From Anomaloglossus baeobatrachus (lineage: Eukaryota; Chordata; Amphibia; Anura; Aromobatidae): 64,000 bases of DNA. The translations under genes and the position numbers were made by a program. Shown one piece after another: positions 1 through 10,798 of the stretch (positions are counted from its first letter, which is position 1; each line of letters opens with the position of its first letter). Location: assembly GCF_048569485.1 (NCBI RefSeq), contig NC_134355.1, positions 555,653,142 to 555,717,141 on the forward strand. The letters are read 5' to 3'. A model generated the notes under the pieces. It made no database searches and had not been told where the DNA came from. It saw nothing but the letters and a program-made list of their open reading frames with translations.

Positions 1-2948
1 GTCAGGTCCTTAACGGGGACTACCACCATAAATCTTGAGTAGTGGTCTACAATGGTCAATGCGTAGGTGTACCCACTTCGGCTAGGGGTGAGCTTGACAT
101 GGTCTAGGGCGACCAACTCCAGCGGCTGATGGGTGACTATTGGATGTAAGGGTGCCCTCTGGCTAGTCTCATCCTTTCTCCTCAGCGTACAAGGACCGCA
201 CTCTCGGCACCAGGCTTCCACTGATTCACGCATCCCACTCCAATACAACCGCTCCCTCAACAGCATCTCCAGCTTCTTCCACCCGAAGTGGCCAGCACCA
301 TCATGGTATGCCCGCAGGACAGTAGCGACGTCAGCTTGAGGAATGACCAACTGGCATATTTTCTCATGGGTCTTCGGGTTGATCAGCTCACGGTACAGCC
401 TCCCTTGGTGTAGGTAAAGCCGTTTCCGTTCCTTCCACAAGCGTTGGGCTTCGGCTGGGGCGGCAGGGTCTATTCCCGTAGCACCTTGTTCCACCAGAGT
501 CTTGACAAGGCGAACAGCCGGCGCTTGGTCCTGAGCTTCCTGCCACTCTTGACTGGGCCGTGGGTCCAGATCCACTCGTTGCTGATGTACTTGTACCCTC
601 TCAGTAGGCGGCTGGTGAAACGCAGGCAACTCAATCTCCTCGAGGTCGTCGTCCTAGCACCCTTCTTCTGACAAATGGGGCATTCGGGAGAGTGCATCCG
701 CATTTATGTTGACGCGACCGGCTCGGTACTTTATGGTGAAATCATAGTTGGCTAGCCGGGCTACCCACCGCTGCTCCAACGCGCCCAACTTGGCCGTGTT
801 CAGGTGAGTCAGTGGATTGTTGTCCGTAAACGCGGTGAATGTTGCTGCCGCCAAGTAGTGGCGGAACCGCTCCGTGATAGCCCACACCAACGCCAATAGC
901 TCGAGCTTGAAGGAGCTATAGTTCTCAGGGTTCCTTTCAGTCGGCCGGAGTTTTCGGCTAGCATAGGCAATCACCTTCTCCCTTCCATCCTGGACCTGGG
1001 ATAGGACCGCTCCTAGCCCCACGTTACTAGCGTCCGTGTGGAGGATGAACGGGCGCCCATAATCAGGGTACACCAGGACCTCTTCCCCGGTCAAGGCCGC
1101 CTTCAACTGACAAAAGGACTCTTCATGCTTGTCCTCCCACGACAGTGGGGCTCCAATGGGTCTACCACCTTTGGTCTGTCCCACGAGGAGGTCTTGCATG
1201 GGGGCAGCCATCTTCCTATACCCCTTTATGAAGCGCCGATAGTACCCCACCAGACCCAGAAACTGCCTTACTTCCCTTACTGTAGTTGGTCTCGGCCAGC
1301 TCTGGATGGCAGTAATCTTCTCAGGGTCGGGGGCGACACCATCCGCACTCACCACATGCCCAAGATACTGCACCCTGGGTTTCAGCAGGTGGCATTTAGA
1401 GGGCTTCAATTTCATCCCGTACTTGGCAAGGGACGCGAACACCTCGGCCAGGTGCTCCAGATGGGCCTCATACGTCTGGGAATAAACAATCACATCATCC
1501 AAGTACAGCAGGACGGTCTCGAAGTTTAAATGTCCCAGACAGCACTCCATCAGCCGTTGGAAGGTTCCGGGGGCATTGCACAGCCCAAACGGCATGCTAT
1601 TGAATTCGCAAAGCCCCCTCGGGGTGGTGAAGGCGGTCTGCTCCCGGTCCTCTGGGGCCACGGCCACTTGCCAGTATCCGCTGGTGAGGTCAAGGGTCGA
1701 GAAGTAGTTTGCAGTTCTCAGTGCAGCCAAAGACTCTTCAATACGAGGTAATGGATAGGCGTCTTTATGGGTTATCTGGTTGATCTTCCGGTAGTCCACA
1801 CACATCCGCATGGTACCATCCTTCTTCTTGACCAGTACCAACGGAGCGGCCCAGGGACTACAGCTGTCCCGAATAACCCCTGCCTCCTTCATATTCCTCA
1901 ACATATCCTTGGCACACTGGTAATGTGCAGGGGGAATAGGTCTATACCTCTCTTTGATAGGGGGATGTTCACCGGTGGGGATGTGGTGTTGGACCCCCTT
2001 GATCTGCCCAAAGTCTAGGGGGTGCTTACTAAAAACCTGTTCGTACTCCTGCACCACCCTGTATACCCCTGCCCTGTGATGTGTAGGGGTATCATCAGTG
2101 CCTACATGTAGCTGTTGATGCCACTCCTTTGTCTCCCCCTGGGGTGGGGAAGTGCCGGTGGTAGGTGGGAGTGTGGATGGACTGGCTTCATGGATAGTGT
2201 GAGGGTCCAGGGTGAGCAGCTTGGCAATGGTGGCATACCGGGGAAGCCTGACTTCTTCCTCTCCACAATTCAGCACTCTCACAGGCACTCTTCCTTTCTT
2301 CACATCCACCACCCCTCGGGCGGCCATTACAGTGGGCCAGTGCTCGGAAGGCATGGGCTCCATCATCGCAGGGTAGTCACGCCCCTGAGGCCCTACTGCT
2401 GCCCTACACCAGATCATCATCTCACTCCTAGGGGGCACAGTCAATGGAGCAACATCCATCACTCTCACTCCACCAATCTCCCCTCCTGTTGAGCTTACAT
2501 GCTGGCGGTACATCAGGGCTCGGATCTCACGCTGCACAGCCCTCTGCCGACTCCCTGCCGCTGTGGCGGCTAGCTGTTGTAGTAGGGTTAACACATCAGC
2601 CATGCAGTGCTCCATCACATTGGTTCCCAGCACTATTTTCGGGTTATGATCACTGGGCTCATTCATGATCACAATCATACCCTGGTGTTGCAGTTCGGCT
2701 TGCCCCACTGTCATAGCCACTTGTTTATACCCCACCTGGGTCAATGGGAGTCCATTAGCGGCAATCAATGTTATACTATTGTCTGGGGGCGCCAGTTCGT
2801 CTACGGCCCAATACCGCTGGTACAACGTGTACGGTATGGTAGTTACCTGTGATCCAGTGTCCAAGAGAGCCATCACTGGTATGCCGTCCACAGCCACGGG
2901 GATGATAGGGCGGGCCCCGATATATCGGTCCCGCCAGTCCGGGGGCAC
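1..2948 (-). pseudogene. gypsy pol region (protease-RT-RNase H-integrase), copy 1
   Basis: The translated minus strand shows an aspartic protease motif (LLDTGSQ), a reverse transcriptase with the YLDD active site and the typical gypsy thumb text GLVGYYRRFIKGY, then RNase H motifs (LHTDASNVGLGAVLSQ, FTDNNPLTHL). The leftmost 650 bases carry the start of integrase. The domain order and motifs place it in Ty3/gypsy (Metaviridae). It is a fossil, not an intact gene. A host-domesticated polymerase is unlikely because a second near-identical copy sits 47 kb away. Confidence 0.93.
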
Positions 2949-2954
2949 GATGTT

Positions 2955-3995
2955 CTACTCCTGAGGATTGGCCCGGGGCCCCAGGGGTTGCTCGTTTAAC
3001 GGGCACTGTCGGTAGTAATGACCCGGCTTACGGCACTTGTAGCAGATTGGGGGTCTGGTCCGCGGGTTGTTAGCACTTGTCCGCTGCATCCAGGGAACAT
3101 CCTCGGGACTGTCAGCAAGCTGTATCTGCGCCGGAGGCTGAGGTCTGGTCAGAGGTTGTAGTGCAGCCAGGATTTTGGCAAGGTCTCCGTCCATGCGACG
3201 GACCTGGGCTGCCAGTTCTTCCACTGTGCTGCTCGGGGCTGCAGGTGTTGGAGAGGTTGATTTGGCTGAGGCCGCCACAACGGGAGCAGTCTCGACGGGC
3301 CACGGGGCGGGTTCCAGAAGTTTGGTTGCTGGGGGCTGTAGTGCTTTAATGGCCCGCTCCTTTAACACAGCAAAGTCCACATCAGGGTGTTCCAGGGCCC
3401 ACAGCCGGAGTTGTTTACGATCCTCAGGGGACCTCATCCCCTGCGCAAATTGCTCCACTAACATCTTGTTGCTATCCGCCTCATTAATAGGGTTCGCCCG
3501 CTTCAGCGTGCGGAGGGCGGTCTGCAGACGTAGAGCATAGTCCCGAATGCTATCCCCAGCTCGTTGCCGGCACTGGTAAAACTGCATCCTCAGCTCAGCT
3601 TCAGTCCGGGTCTCGAAGGCAGTCTGTAGCTTCTCAAAGATGGTGGCTACAGAGAGCCGGTCCCCCTCGGCCCAGGTCTCCGCTTCCTGCTCCGCCGCAC
3701 CGGTTAACTGGCCTAGCACTATCGCTGCCTGTTGCTTATCAGTCAGGGGGTACAGCTCTAGCAACGGGTTAAGCTTTTTCCGGAAGGTCTGTAGGGCATC
3801 CGGTTTCCCGTCATACTGCGGTAGCAAGGCAGCTCCGGGCACATAGGGCAAGGAGAACGGCATGACCTGAGCGAGCGCGGGGGCCGCGGCACCTCCCGCC
3901 GGTACGGCCGGGACCTGGGCAGGTCCATTCCCATCCGCGGGTGCCGCTGCGGCTGCGACCACCGCTCCTCCAGCGGCTCCGTCGGGCGCAGACAT
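2955..3995 (-). pseudogene. gypsy gag, copy 1
   Basis: The minus-strand frame of 346 residues begins with an Ala/Gly/Pro-rich leader. A retrotransposon Gag-type helical region follows (around residues 70-220, with text such as FYQCRQRAGDSIRDYALRLQ). It ends in one CCHC zinc knuckle, CYKCRKPGHYYRQC, that would bind RNA. Gag forms the cytoplasmic particle in this family. It lies directly upstream of pol in the element's sense direction. The second copy carries a closely matching gag at 51626-52666. Confidence 0.9.
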
Positions 3996-4187
3996 CTTGT
4001 TTCCGTCCCCCTTAGCTCTTTCCGGCCCCTCCTCTCTCGTGGCGGGGTTTTGGCCTTCGCGCCTCTACTGCTCGAGAAGACGCTCGAGCGGGAACTTTTC
4101 GCGCCAAAGATGGCGGCTTCTGAAATTTTTCTGCCGGATACCTCCGGCGGTAACAAGGCGCACCTCTACCAAACGGCAGAGCGGTAA

Positions 4188-4206
4188 GATCCTGTTCGTG
4201 ACGCCA
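4188..4206 (-). other. Primer-binding site of gypsy copy 1
   Basis: On the minus strand, three bases after the LTR end, the sequence reads TGGCGTCACGAACAGGATC. It starts with TGG, as expected for pairing to the CCA end of a tRNA. The complementary tRNA was not identified; it is only partly similar to a lysine-type primer site. The same site sits at 52859-52877 in copy 2. Confidence 0.7.
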
Positions 4207-4209
4207 AGT

Positions 4210-4611
4210 TGTCGCGGGCGGGGAGGAGGGTGTCAGCACACTACGCTCACCCCTTCTGTTCTGTCACCACTCTTGCTTTCCTCCTTTACCACTTTACTTT
4301 CCTTCACTTTCACTGAGTTGTTTGCTTAAGCCCTGTCTGGGCTACTCCTCCACTCCTTCCACTTCCTCCTCCCTGACTCAACTCTGTTGTTTACTCAAGC
4401 TCGTCCCTGAGCTGACTGCCTGGTTTCTCCCGCCTCCAGAGCTGTGATCTCCTCGGTGGGCGGAGCCAACTGCCTGGCCCACCCCCTGGTGTGAATCATC
4501 AGCCTCTGGAGGAAGGCAACAAGGATTTTTGGTTAGCTGAGATGTTCCTACCTGGGATGTAGGGTGTGGTGGTATGTGACCTGTGTCCCCTGGCTTGCCC
4601 AGGGCGACACA
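4210..4611 (-). repeat. LTR of gypsy copy 1 (short form)
   Basis: On the plus strand it begins TGTCGCGGGCGGGGAGGAGG and ends GGGCGACACA. Both ends match the LTRs at 45693-46935 and 52881-54118, but the whole is only about 0.4 kb. The Penelope-like tract that follows shares no sequence with it. Confidence 0.85.
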
Positions 4612-5200
4612 TAGACACCGAACTTTACAGTTCTGTTTCGCTCATCACTACTTCTGAACCTTCTGACATGCAATTGGTCTCTCCTAAACCTGTGGTGGCA
4701 CTTCCTAATACATTTTATGAAGGAAAAAGAGTTTATAATTTTCTCGGAGAACTGTAAACTATTTTTTACCTTACAACCCAGGTCCTCAGGTAATGAGTCC
4801 CAGTGGGTTTGAATAACCATGTCCCTATTACGAGGGGGCCCTCAGACTTGGACTTTGTCTTTGTCTCCACTAGCAACAGAACGGTCTTCTGTGGACCTCG
4901 GCATTGTGGGTATTTGCACAAATTCATGCAGAGAGCCGAAGCAAAATTGATTAATAAATCTAGGGCACAAGGAGAATTGTTTTTATGAATAAGTTCGCTA
5001 TTGTTTTTAACATGTTCACTATATGTCTGGTTATTTGTTTGCACTGACGGAATCAGGTGATCTATTTCAAAAGGAAGTGGAATTTCGTCACTCAGAGCAA
5101 GGACCCGATGAAGCGCTATGAGGTGTGAAACAACCGTCATCAGGCATTTACCTCCTGTTTCAATATTGGTGAATGCCAATTTTTTTGAGACCACATCCCA
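4612..5200 (+). mobile_element. Possible Penelope-like 3' tail
   Basis: Non-coding tract between the gypsy LTR and the satellite. At about 5105-5137 it reads CCCGATGAAGCGCTATGAGG, then GTGTGAAAC a base later. This resembles the CUGANGA...GAAAC core of hammerhead ribozymes found near the 3' end of Penelope-like elements, with C replacing U in the first box. A 142-residue minus-strand open frame (4766-5194) overlaps it but matches nothing I recognise. The left end may be cut by the gypsy insertion. Confidence 0.35.
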
Positions 5201-5259
5201 TTTGAAGAGACTTTGAGGGGCCTATAGGACAGAAAATTTCCAAATATGACACAATTTTA

Positions 5260-5490
5260 GTTTCAAATATTTTGATTTTTCAACAATACAATACAAACTA
5301 CGAGTGAAAGTACTTATTATGAGAGAAATAAACAAGAAAATAAAAAAAAAAAGAGAGAGAGAGAAAAGAACAGAGAATCTAATACAAGCTACATAGCGAG
5401 AGGTAAAAAGAGAATAGACTGATATATAGAGATTATACGGTAAGAGGGGGAGGGGAAAAGAGGAGAGGTGGGAGAGTTGACCTGCACCTA
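5260..5490 (-). mobile_element. Short retroposed insertion, possibly a LINE 3' end
   Basis: A 231-bp AT- and GA-rich segment is flanked by the 14-bp direct repeat ATGACACAATTTTA (5246-5259 and 5491-5504). It sits inside the satellite, whose sequence continues on both sides. On the minus strand it ends in an A/T-rich stretch ('ttgaaaaatcaaaatatttg') reminiscent of L1-type 3' ends in frogs. The duplication length fits target-primed retrotransposition. The family is not certain. Confidence 0.4.
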
Positions 5491-5852
5491 CATGACACAA
5501 TTTTAAAAACTGCTCCAAGTGCTCAAAACCACATCCAAGAAGTTTATTAACCCTTTAGGTGCTTCACAGGAATTAAAGCAATGTGAAAGGAAAAAATGAA
5601 AATGTTATTTTTTTCCCACAAAAATGTTGCTTTAGTGCTTGAGCCCCAAATTTTGCATTTTTAGAAGGGTTACAGGAAAAAATGGACCATACAATTTGTC
5701 CAATTTGTGCAATTTCTACTAGGTATGCTGATATACTATATGAGATTGAAAACTACTGTTTGAGTGCATGGCATGTCTCGGAAGTGAAAGAGCACCATTT
5801 GATTTTTGAAGAGCAAAATTGGCTGGGATAGATAGTCTAAACATAGATATGG

Positions 5853-6417
5853 CACACTATGAAGAAAAAGACATGGATCGCACATCCCAAAAAATACAAT
5901 GATTCTAAAGCCGCTAGGCAAAAAATTAAATAGAACATGAGGTTTTTTTGTTGCCATTCTGATCAGATTGTATTAAGCCCACTGCCATGTCACGGCAATC
6001 CTCGAGTGGGTCCCTATCCTAAACCTTATAGTGCGGCACCGTGCACCAACCACTGCTGCAGCGACAAAGCGCCAGCAGGTCAGGCAACCTGGTGCCTCAC
6101 AGCGCCCATGCTGCAAGGCGAAGCCCCCAAGGCTCCAGGCCGCACCGCCCCACTGACACGACACCACAACAGCGGCCACCACACAGCACGAGCACACGGT
6201 GAGAGGAGCTGCGCACTCATCTCCCACTGGCTCCTATATGTGAACTGGGAGCAAAAAAAGGCTGACCCCTCTTGCAGTCTCCTGCTGATTAAAATCACTG
6301 GTGCCAAATGGGGGAGTGCAGATCCAAGCAAAAAAGAGGGGGATAGAATGTTGTATAACACACTATGAAGAAAAAGACATGGATCGCACATCCCACATCT
6401 TTTTCTTCATAGTGTGT
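5853..6417. mobile_element. Unclassified 565-bp element with TIRs and 15-bp target duplication
   Basis: The segment is flanked by identical 15-bp copies of TAAACATAGATATGG (5838-5852, 6418-6432), and satellite sequence resumes on each side. Its ends are inverted repeats: CACACTATGAAGAAAAAG at the left and its reverse complement at the right (about 6400-6417). A second direct copy of the left 37 bp lies at about 6359-6395. The last 60 bp therefore form a hairpin. The interior includes a GC-rich block (6040-6230) with no convincing protein. A 15-bp duplication is too long for most cut-and-paste transposons. Confidence 0.75.
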
Positions 6418-6757
6418 TAAACATAGATATGGCTAAACAGTGGAAACCCTTCACAAGTGACCCCATTTCGGAATTTATCTAGATGTGTGATGAGAACTTT
6501 GAACCTATAGAATTTTATAAAGGTGAGCAGTAAAAATGAAAAAATAGATTTTTACCACAAAAATGTTGTTTTAACCCCCAAATTTTTCATTTTCACAAGG
6601 ATTACAAGAAAAAGTAGACCCTACAATTTGTTGTGTAATTTCTCCTGAGTACAGGGATACCACATGTGTGGGAAATAAAAACTACTGTTTGGGTGCATGG
6701 CAGGATTTGGAAGGAAGAAAGCACTAATTTTAATTTAGGAGCACAAAATTGGCTGCC

Positions 6758-6957
6758 TTAGGCTAGTTTCACATATCTGGCTTTTCGACGGTTTGACGGA
6801 TGCAGCGCATGCCAGTACAGTGTGTACAGTACACTGTCATGTGACCGGAGCATGTGACCCGGACGTTGCGGCGCTGCCACTGTACTGTATCATACTGTAC
6901 TGGCGTGCGCCACATCTGTCAAACCGGCGAAAAGCTGGATATGTGAAACTAGCCTAA
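6758..6957. mobile_element. 200-bp MITE with ~45-bp TIRs
   Basis: It starts TTAGGCTAGTTTCACATATC and ends with the near-perfect reverse complement, GATATGTGAAACTAGCCTAA. The core is GC-rich and self-complementary ('cagtacagtgtgtacagtac'). It interrupts a satellite unit. No target duplication is clear, so the superfamily is open; the ends resemble the 'GGCTGCTTTCACAC' type seen at 19390-19905. Confidence 0.8.
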
Positions 6958-7875
6958 ATAGAGGAAACTTACCACAAGTGACTATTTTGGAAACTACACA
7001 TCTAAAGGCATTTATCTGGAGTTGTGCAGAGCACCTTGAACTTGCTGTGAAGGTGCTTCACAGAATTTTATGATGTTGAGTCCTGAAAATGAAAAAAAAA
7101 AATACATTTTTACCATAAAATATTGCTTTAATTTTTACAAGGGTATCAGGAACAAAATGGAACATACAATTTGTTGTGCAATTTCTCCTGAGTACAGCTT
7201 TACCCCATGTGTGATGGAAAACTACTGTTCGGGCGGATTGCAGAGCTCGGAAGGGAAGGAAAAACATTTGGCTGGAATAGATTGTGAACGCCATGTCCCC
7301 TGACATGTCAAAACAGCAGAAACCCCCCACAATTGAACCCATTCTGGAAACTATACATCTCATGCAATTCATCTAGGGGCATAGTGCACAATTTTAACCC
7401 TCAGGCGATTCACAGAATTGCATAACATTGAGCTGTGAAAATAAAAAATATTTTTTCTAATAAAATGTTGCTTTGGTCCCAATTTTCAGAAAGGGTAATA
7501 GGAGAAATTGTGTAACAAATGTTATGGTCTATTTTCTTCTGAGTGCACCAATACCTCATATGTGGTGGAAAACTTTGCTGGAATGGTTTACGGATGCCAT
7601 GGTACATCAGCAAAGCCCCTGAGGTACCAGAACAGCAGAAGTCCTAACAAGTCCCCCCATTTTAAAAACTGAAACCCTCAGGGAATTCCTCTAGGGGTGC
7701 AGCAGGCATTTTGACACCACAGGCAAATCACTAAATTTTATACTGTTGAGTGGTAAAGAAAAAAATATTACATTTTTACCACTAAAATTTTGCTTTAGCC
7801 CCAGATTTCCAATTTTCCCAAGGGAAATAGGTAAAAAAGCCTATCAAAACAAATTATAAAATAAGGGATATTCTG

Positions 7876-8408
7876 ATAATGTTCCATTTATACTTACCTG
7901 ACTGCTGCAGCCAATCACAGACAGCAGTGGTCAGAGGGCTGATAGCACAGTAGCATCTGTATTTCCTGTGCCAGAGCAGACTACGGACTAACCTGTACTG
8001 GATCCAGTTGGGTGCTGGTAGGTGATTATTAATGAGTTTGGTAAAAATAATTGTTTACAAACCAAGTCTGTTGAACAAGCTTTTCATTTTCACATATGAA
8101 TTTTGCCAACGTTATCATCTACACCACAGGTTATAGCAACTACAGAAACATGATCAGTTCAGATAAGGAGCATTTCCTGAAAAACGCAGTTTTACATAAA
8201 TTCAAACAATTTGCGATAAAATTTACTATTCACAATTAATAAATTTGCCGAGCGTCAATTCACACACTCAGTGAGTGGACTAATGACATCTGGCATGGCA
8301 GTGCGGGCTTCCCTATAATGACCTGTATTATCAGCCTGGCCAAATGCTTGTATTGTGTAGGGAAAGGCAAACAAAAGAATACAGCAGCTCTATTATACAG
8401 AATATACT
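7876..8408. other. No gene seen
   Basis: AT-rich intergenic sequence with no supported frame. The 21-bp word CAAACAAAAGAATACAGCAGC at 8368-8388 recurs inverted at about 10578-10598, bracketing the LTR-rich block between them. That suggests two fragments of one dispersed repeat in opposite orientations. Confidence 0.5.
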
Positions 8409-9101
8409 GTGAGGCAGCGGCTTCCTAGAGCCAGTCAAGTGAGGCAGTGACCCAGGATCTTGTTCACACCAACAGTCTTTTATTCACACCACACAAGTGT
8501 TAAAGACCTGGAAACCCAGAACGCAGCCAGTTCACGTAAATTCTGTCCTACAAATGTCCCGTGGCTCGCCTACTTCACTGTTGTAGGAATCTCGAGTGCA
8601 GGGATCTGCATAGAGTGTCCAGGTTTCTCAGTTTAGGCCTGTATTACTCCACACAGCCAGCTCACTCAGCACCTGCTGCTCCAGAAGCCTGCATCCCATC
8701 TGAGACACACCTTGCTATTCACTGCAGGATTAAATGCAATTCCCCAGACATGAGCATGTTGCAAGACCCAGACTGGAGAGAGAGACCCACCCATCTCACT
8801 GCCAAAACCTACAGATCTCTCCAAAAATAAAATACCCTTTTGGTTTATTTAAATAAAATACTTGGCCAAATATCTTGCCGAAGTTCACACTCTGATTTTG
8901 TGTTGCACTCACAGCGGTGACTGTGACTACAACACACTCCAGCAGGTCTCACAAGGTCACCAAGCACATTCTGGGGGAAACATAGCGTCCTTCATAGATG
9001 ACACTTGTCACTGCCTCACAATACTTATAAAAATGAAAGCTCATTATCAGCCACAAAAAGACGTACATTTCTTTGATGGGACTCTAACCTAACATCATAC
9101 C
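8409..9101 (-). repeat. Candidate solo LTR (minus strand)
   Basis: On the minus strand an AATAAA signal (rc of 'cttttattcacacc', near 8480) lies about 70 bases before a terminus ending in CACA near 8409. A purine-rich tract (AGCCTGGGAGAGG) sits at the other edge near 9103. This is the layout of an LTR with its polyadenylation signal. No target duplication was confirmed and the family is unlike the other LTRs here. 9102-9348 shows no gene. Confidence 0.3.
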
Positions 9102-9348
9102 TCTCCCAGGCTAAAAGCCTACAAATTTTAAAGGGCAGTTAGGATCCAGTACTGATTAAAACCAAGCTGAGGCTGATAGGAGGAGTTCTCAGTCAGAAAA
9201 GGAGAAAGTCAAAACCTCCAATAGTATACTACAAAAACAAAGAACTGATCAGCACCTATGAACAGAATAAAGCAAGTGTGAACAGTGGCAAGGTGCACAA
9301 TATACAAACAATGAATACAGTAGCACTCTGTAGGCTCTAAAATGTATG

Positions 9349-10443
9349 TGTGGTGCCCCTGAGGCTTCAGTCGCCACAGAGGTACTGCAGAGGTGTGGTG
9401 TGGTATTCCATCCTGGGTAAGGAGGAGGTCAACACCGGTTCACACAAAAGCACAAAACCCAGGCTCAAAAACACCTGATCAGATATAGCAAGGGCCATGG
9501 CTTGGGGGGTGGAGTCTTAGGAGTGGGAACACAGTAGTACAAGTGGGAACACAGTGTGGAGTGTGGAGTTGGAGAGAGAAAGGAGAGGAGCGAAGACCCG
9601 AGGCCTGGAGCTGGTACCGCTCGGCCCGGGCACAGACAAAAAGGGTACTAGAGACCACAGGAGCGTCATAACCTCTCGTGGCCTTCTTCCACAAAAATTC
9701 TACGGGTGGAAGGAATAGGTCGCAACACGGGGACTGGTACCTACGCTAGAGGAGAAGAACCTACGTACACCACTAGCAAAACCACCTACTGAGGTGACTT
9801 CAAGCACCGAAGCCACATCTGCACACAAATTCCTGGAAGGTGACCCAAAAGGACCAAGGGATAGAGCTTCACGCCAACCAGCAGGGTCCACGAGCACTGG
9901 CACAGAGTTCAGTGAGCGAGGGCGCAAGGCAGGTGGGCGAAGCAAGCGCAGGAAGGCGACCAGGGAAGGTACACTTAAGAACGGTGCACCAGACTCGACC
10001 TCCAAACTACTCGGGATCGGCTGGAGCCCATCACAGTGGAACCCAGCACTCCAAAGGCAGTCACTGGCATGTCATGTTACCTTGGAACCTGCTACAGTGA
10101 GCTAAAACCTTGAGGCTGCATCCCTGTGTTGCTCAGTTATTCGCCTGCGCCCGCCATCATAACTACTACCACCTTCATCTGCCCTGTGGCTCAGCTCTAC
10201 CTGTGGAGAGCTACACCATTTAAGCTGCGTCACCATCTGTCCCAGAGGTCCCCATCCCGCAGCGGCGGCACCTAACTTGCCGCGTACCACAGGTGGTGTC
10301 ACAAATAAACTGTCATCATCCTCTTCATATTCCCAAAACGACACAGCCGGGGTCACAGAACCGGGCCACGCCACCGCGGCGCCCCAGGAGCAGAACTACT
10401 GCCCGGTAACGAGTCACCCCCAGACCCCGGTGTGGGTGTGTCA
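9349..10443 (+). repeat. Solo LTR, TGTGGTGCCCC subfamily
   Basis: A 1095-bp LTR runs from TGTGGTGCCCCTGAGG to GGTGTGGGTGTGTCA. It is flanked by the 4-bp duplication TATG (9345-9348, 10444-10447). Its first 32 bp fold as a hairpin (TGTGG...CCACA outside, CCTGA...TCAG inside). The motif GGTGGTGTCAC occurs about 150 bp before the 3' end. It is the same subfamily as 26357-27328. Open frames within it are compositional. Confidence 0.85.
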
Positions 10444-10798
10444 TATGCAAACATTGAATATATGAAACTTGAACTGCATTACTGCTAAATAGAATGTACT
10501 TATAAAAATGAAGGTACTTAGAGGATATATTGTGAAATTCATGAGAGCCAACCATACATATTCGCTCTTACAGTGTGCTGCTGTATTCTTTTGTTTGTGC
10601 AGTCATGGTACACTTGCTTTGTGTTTGGATGTGCTGGTCAGTATTTTGATGCCTGTGTAGGGATAGGAGTTAACAAACACAAGTGGGAGGGCACCAAGAG
10701 TAGATAAAACAGAGGGATCAATACCACTAGCACATTGAAAGAACTATGGATGCAGTAACAGAGAAAAGACATGTGCAAAAAAGTGGGATCACCAAATA

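Larger units (their letters stand above)
1..4611 (-). mobile_element. Ty3/gypsy LTR retrotransposon, copy 1 (cut by window edge)
   Basis: This is a fossil gypsy element on the minus strand. Reading right to left it has a 5' LTR (4210-4611), a primer-binding site, gag (about 3.0-4.0 kb) and pol in the order protease, reverse transcriptase, RNase H, integrase. The window starts inside the integrase region, so the 3' LTR is not seen. Position 1 corresponds to about 48671 in the second copy at 45693-54118, and the two copies are clearly the same family. The copy is broken, with roughly two or three breaks. Its LTR is about 0.4 kb, shorter than the 1.24-kb LTRs of the second copy. Confidence 0.95.
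5200..7875 (+). repeat. Diverged ~350-bp satellite, about five units, interrupted
   Basis: The landmark 'accacaaaaatgttgcttt' and its variants recur near 5617, 6559, 7111, 7463 and 7781. Adjacent phrases recur with it ('ggtgcttcacagaattttat', 'aatttctcctgagta', 'actactgtttgggtgcatgg'). Uninterrupted spacings are 352 and 318 bp. The two longer spacings, 942 and 552 bp, become about 362 and 352 bp once the insertions at 5853-6417 (plus its duplication) and 6758-6957 are subtracted. The units are 70-85% alike by eye, so this is an old array. I recognise the consensus as a common anuran satellite. Confidence 0.8.

Noticed and set aside
1038-3006. Long plus-strand frames across gypsy copy 1 (and their equals at 49707-51744)
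   Set aside because: They are antisense shadows of gag and pol.
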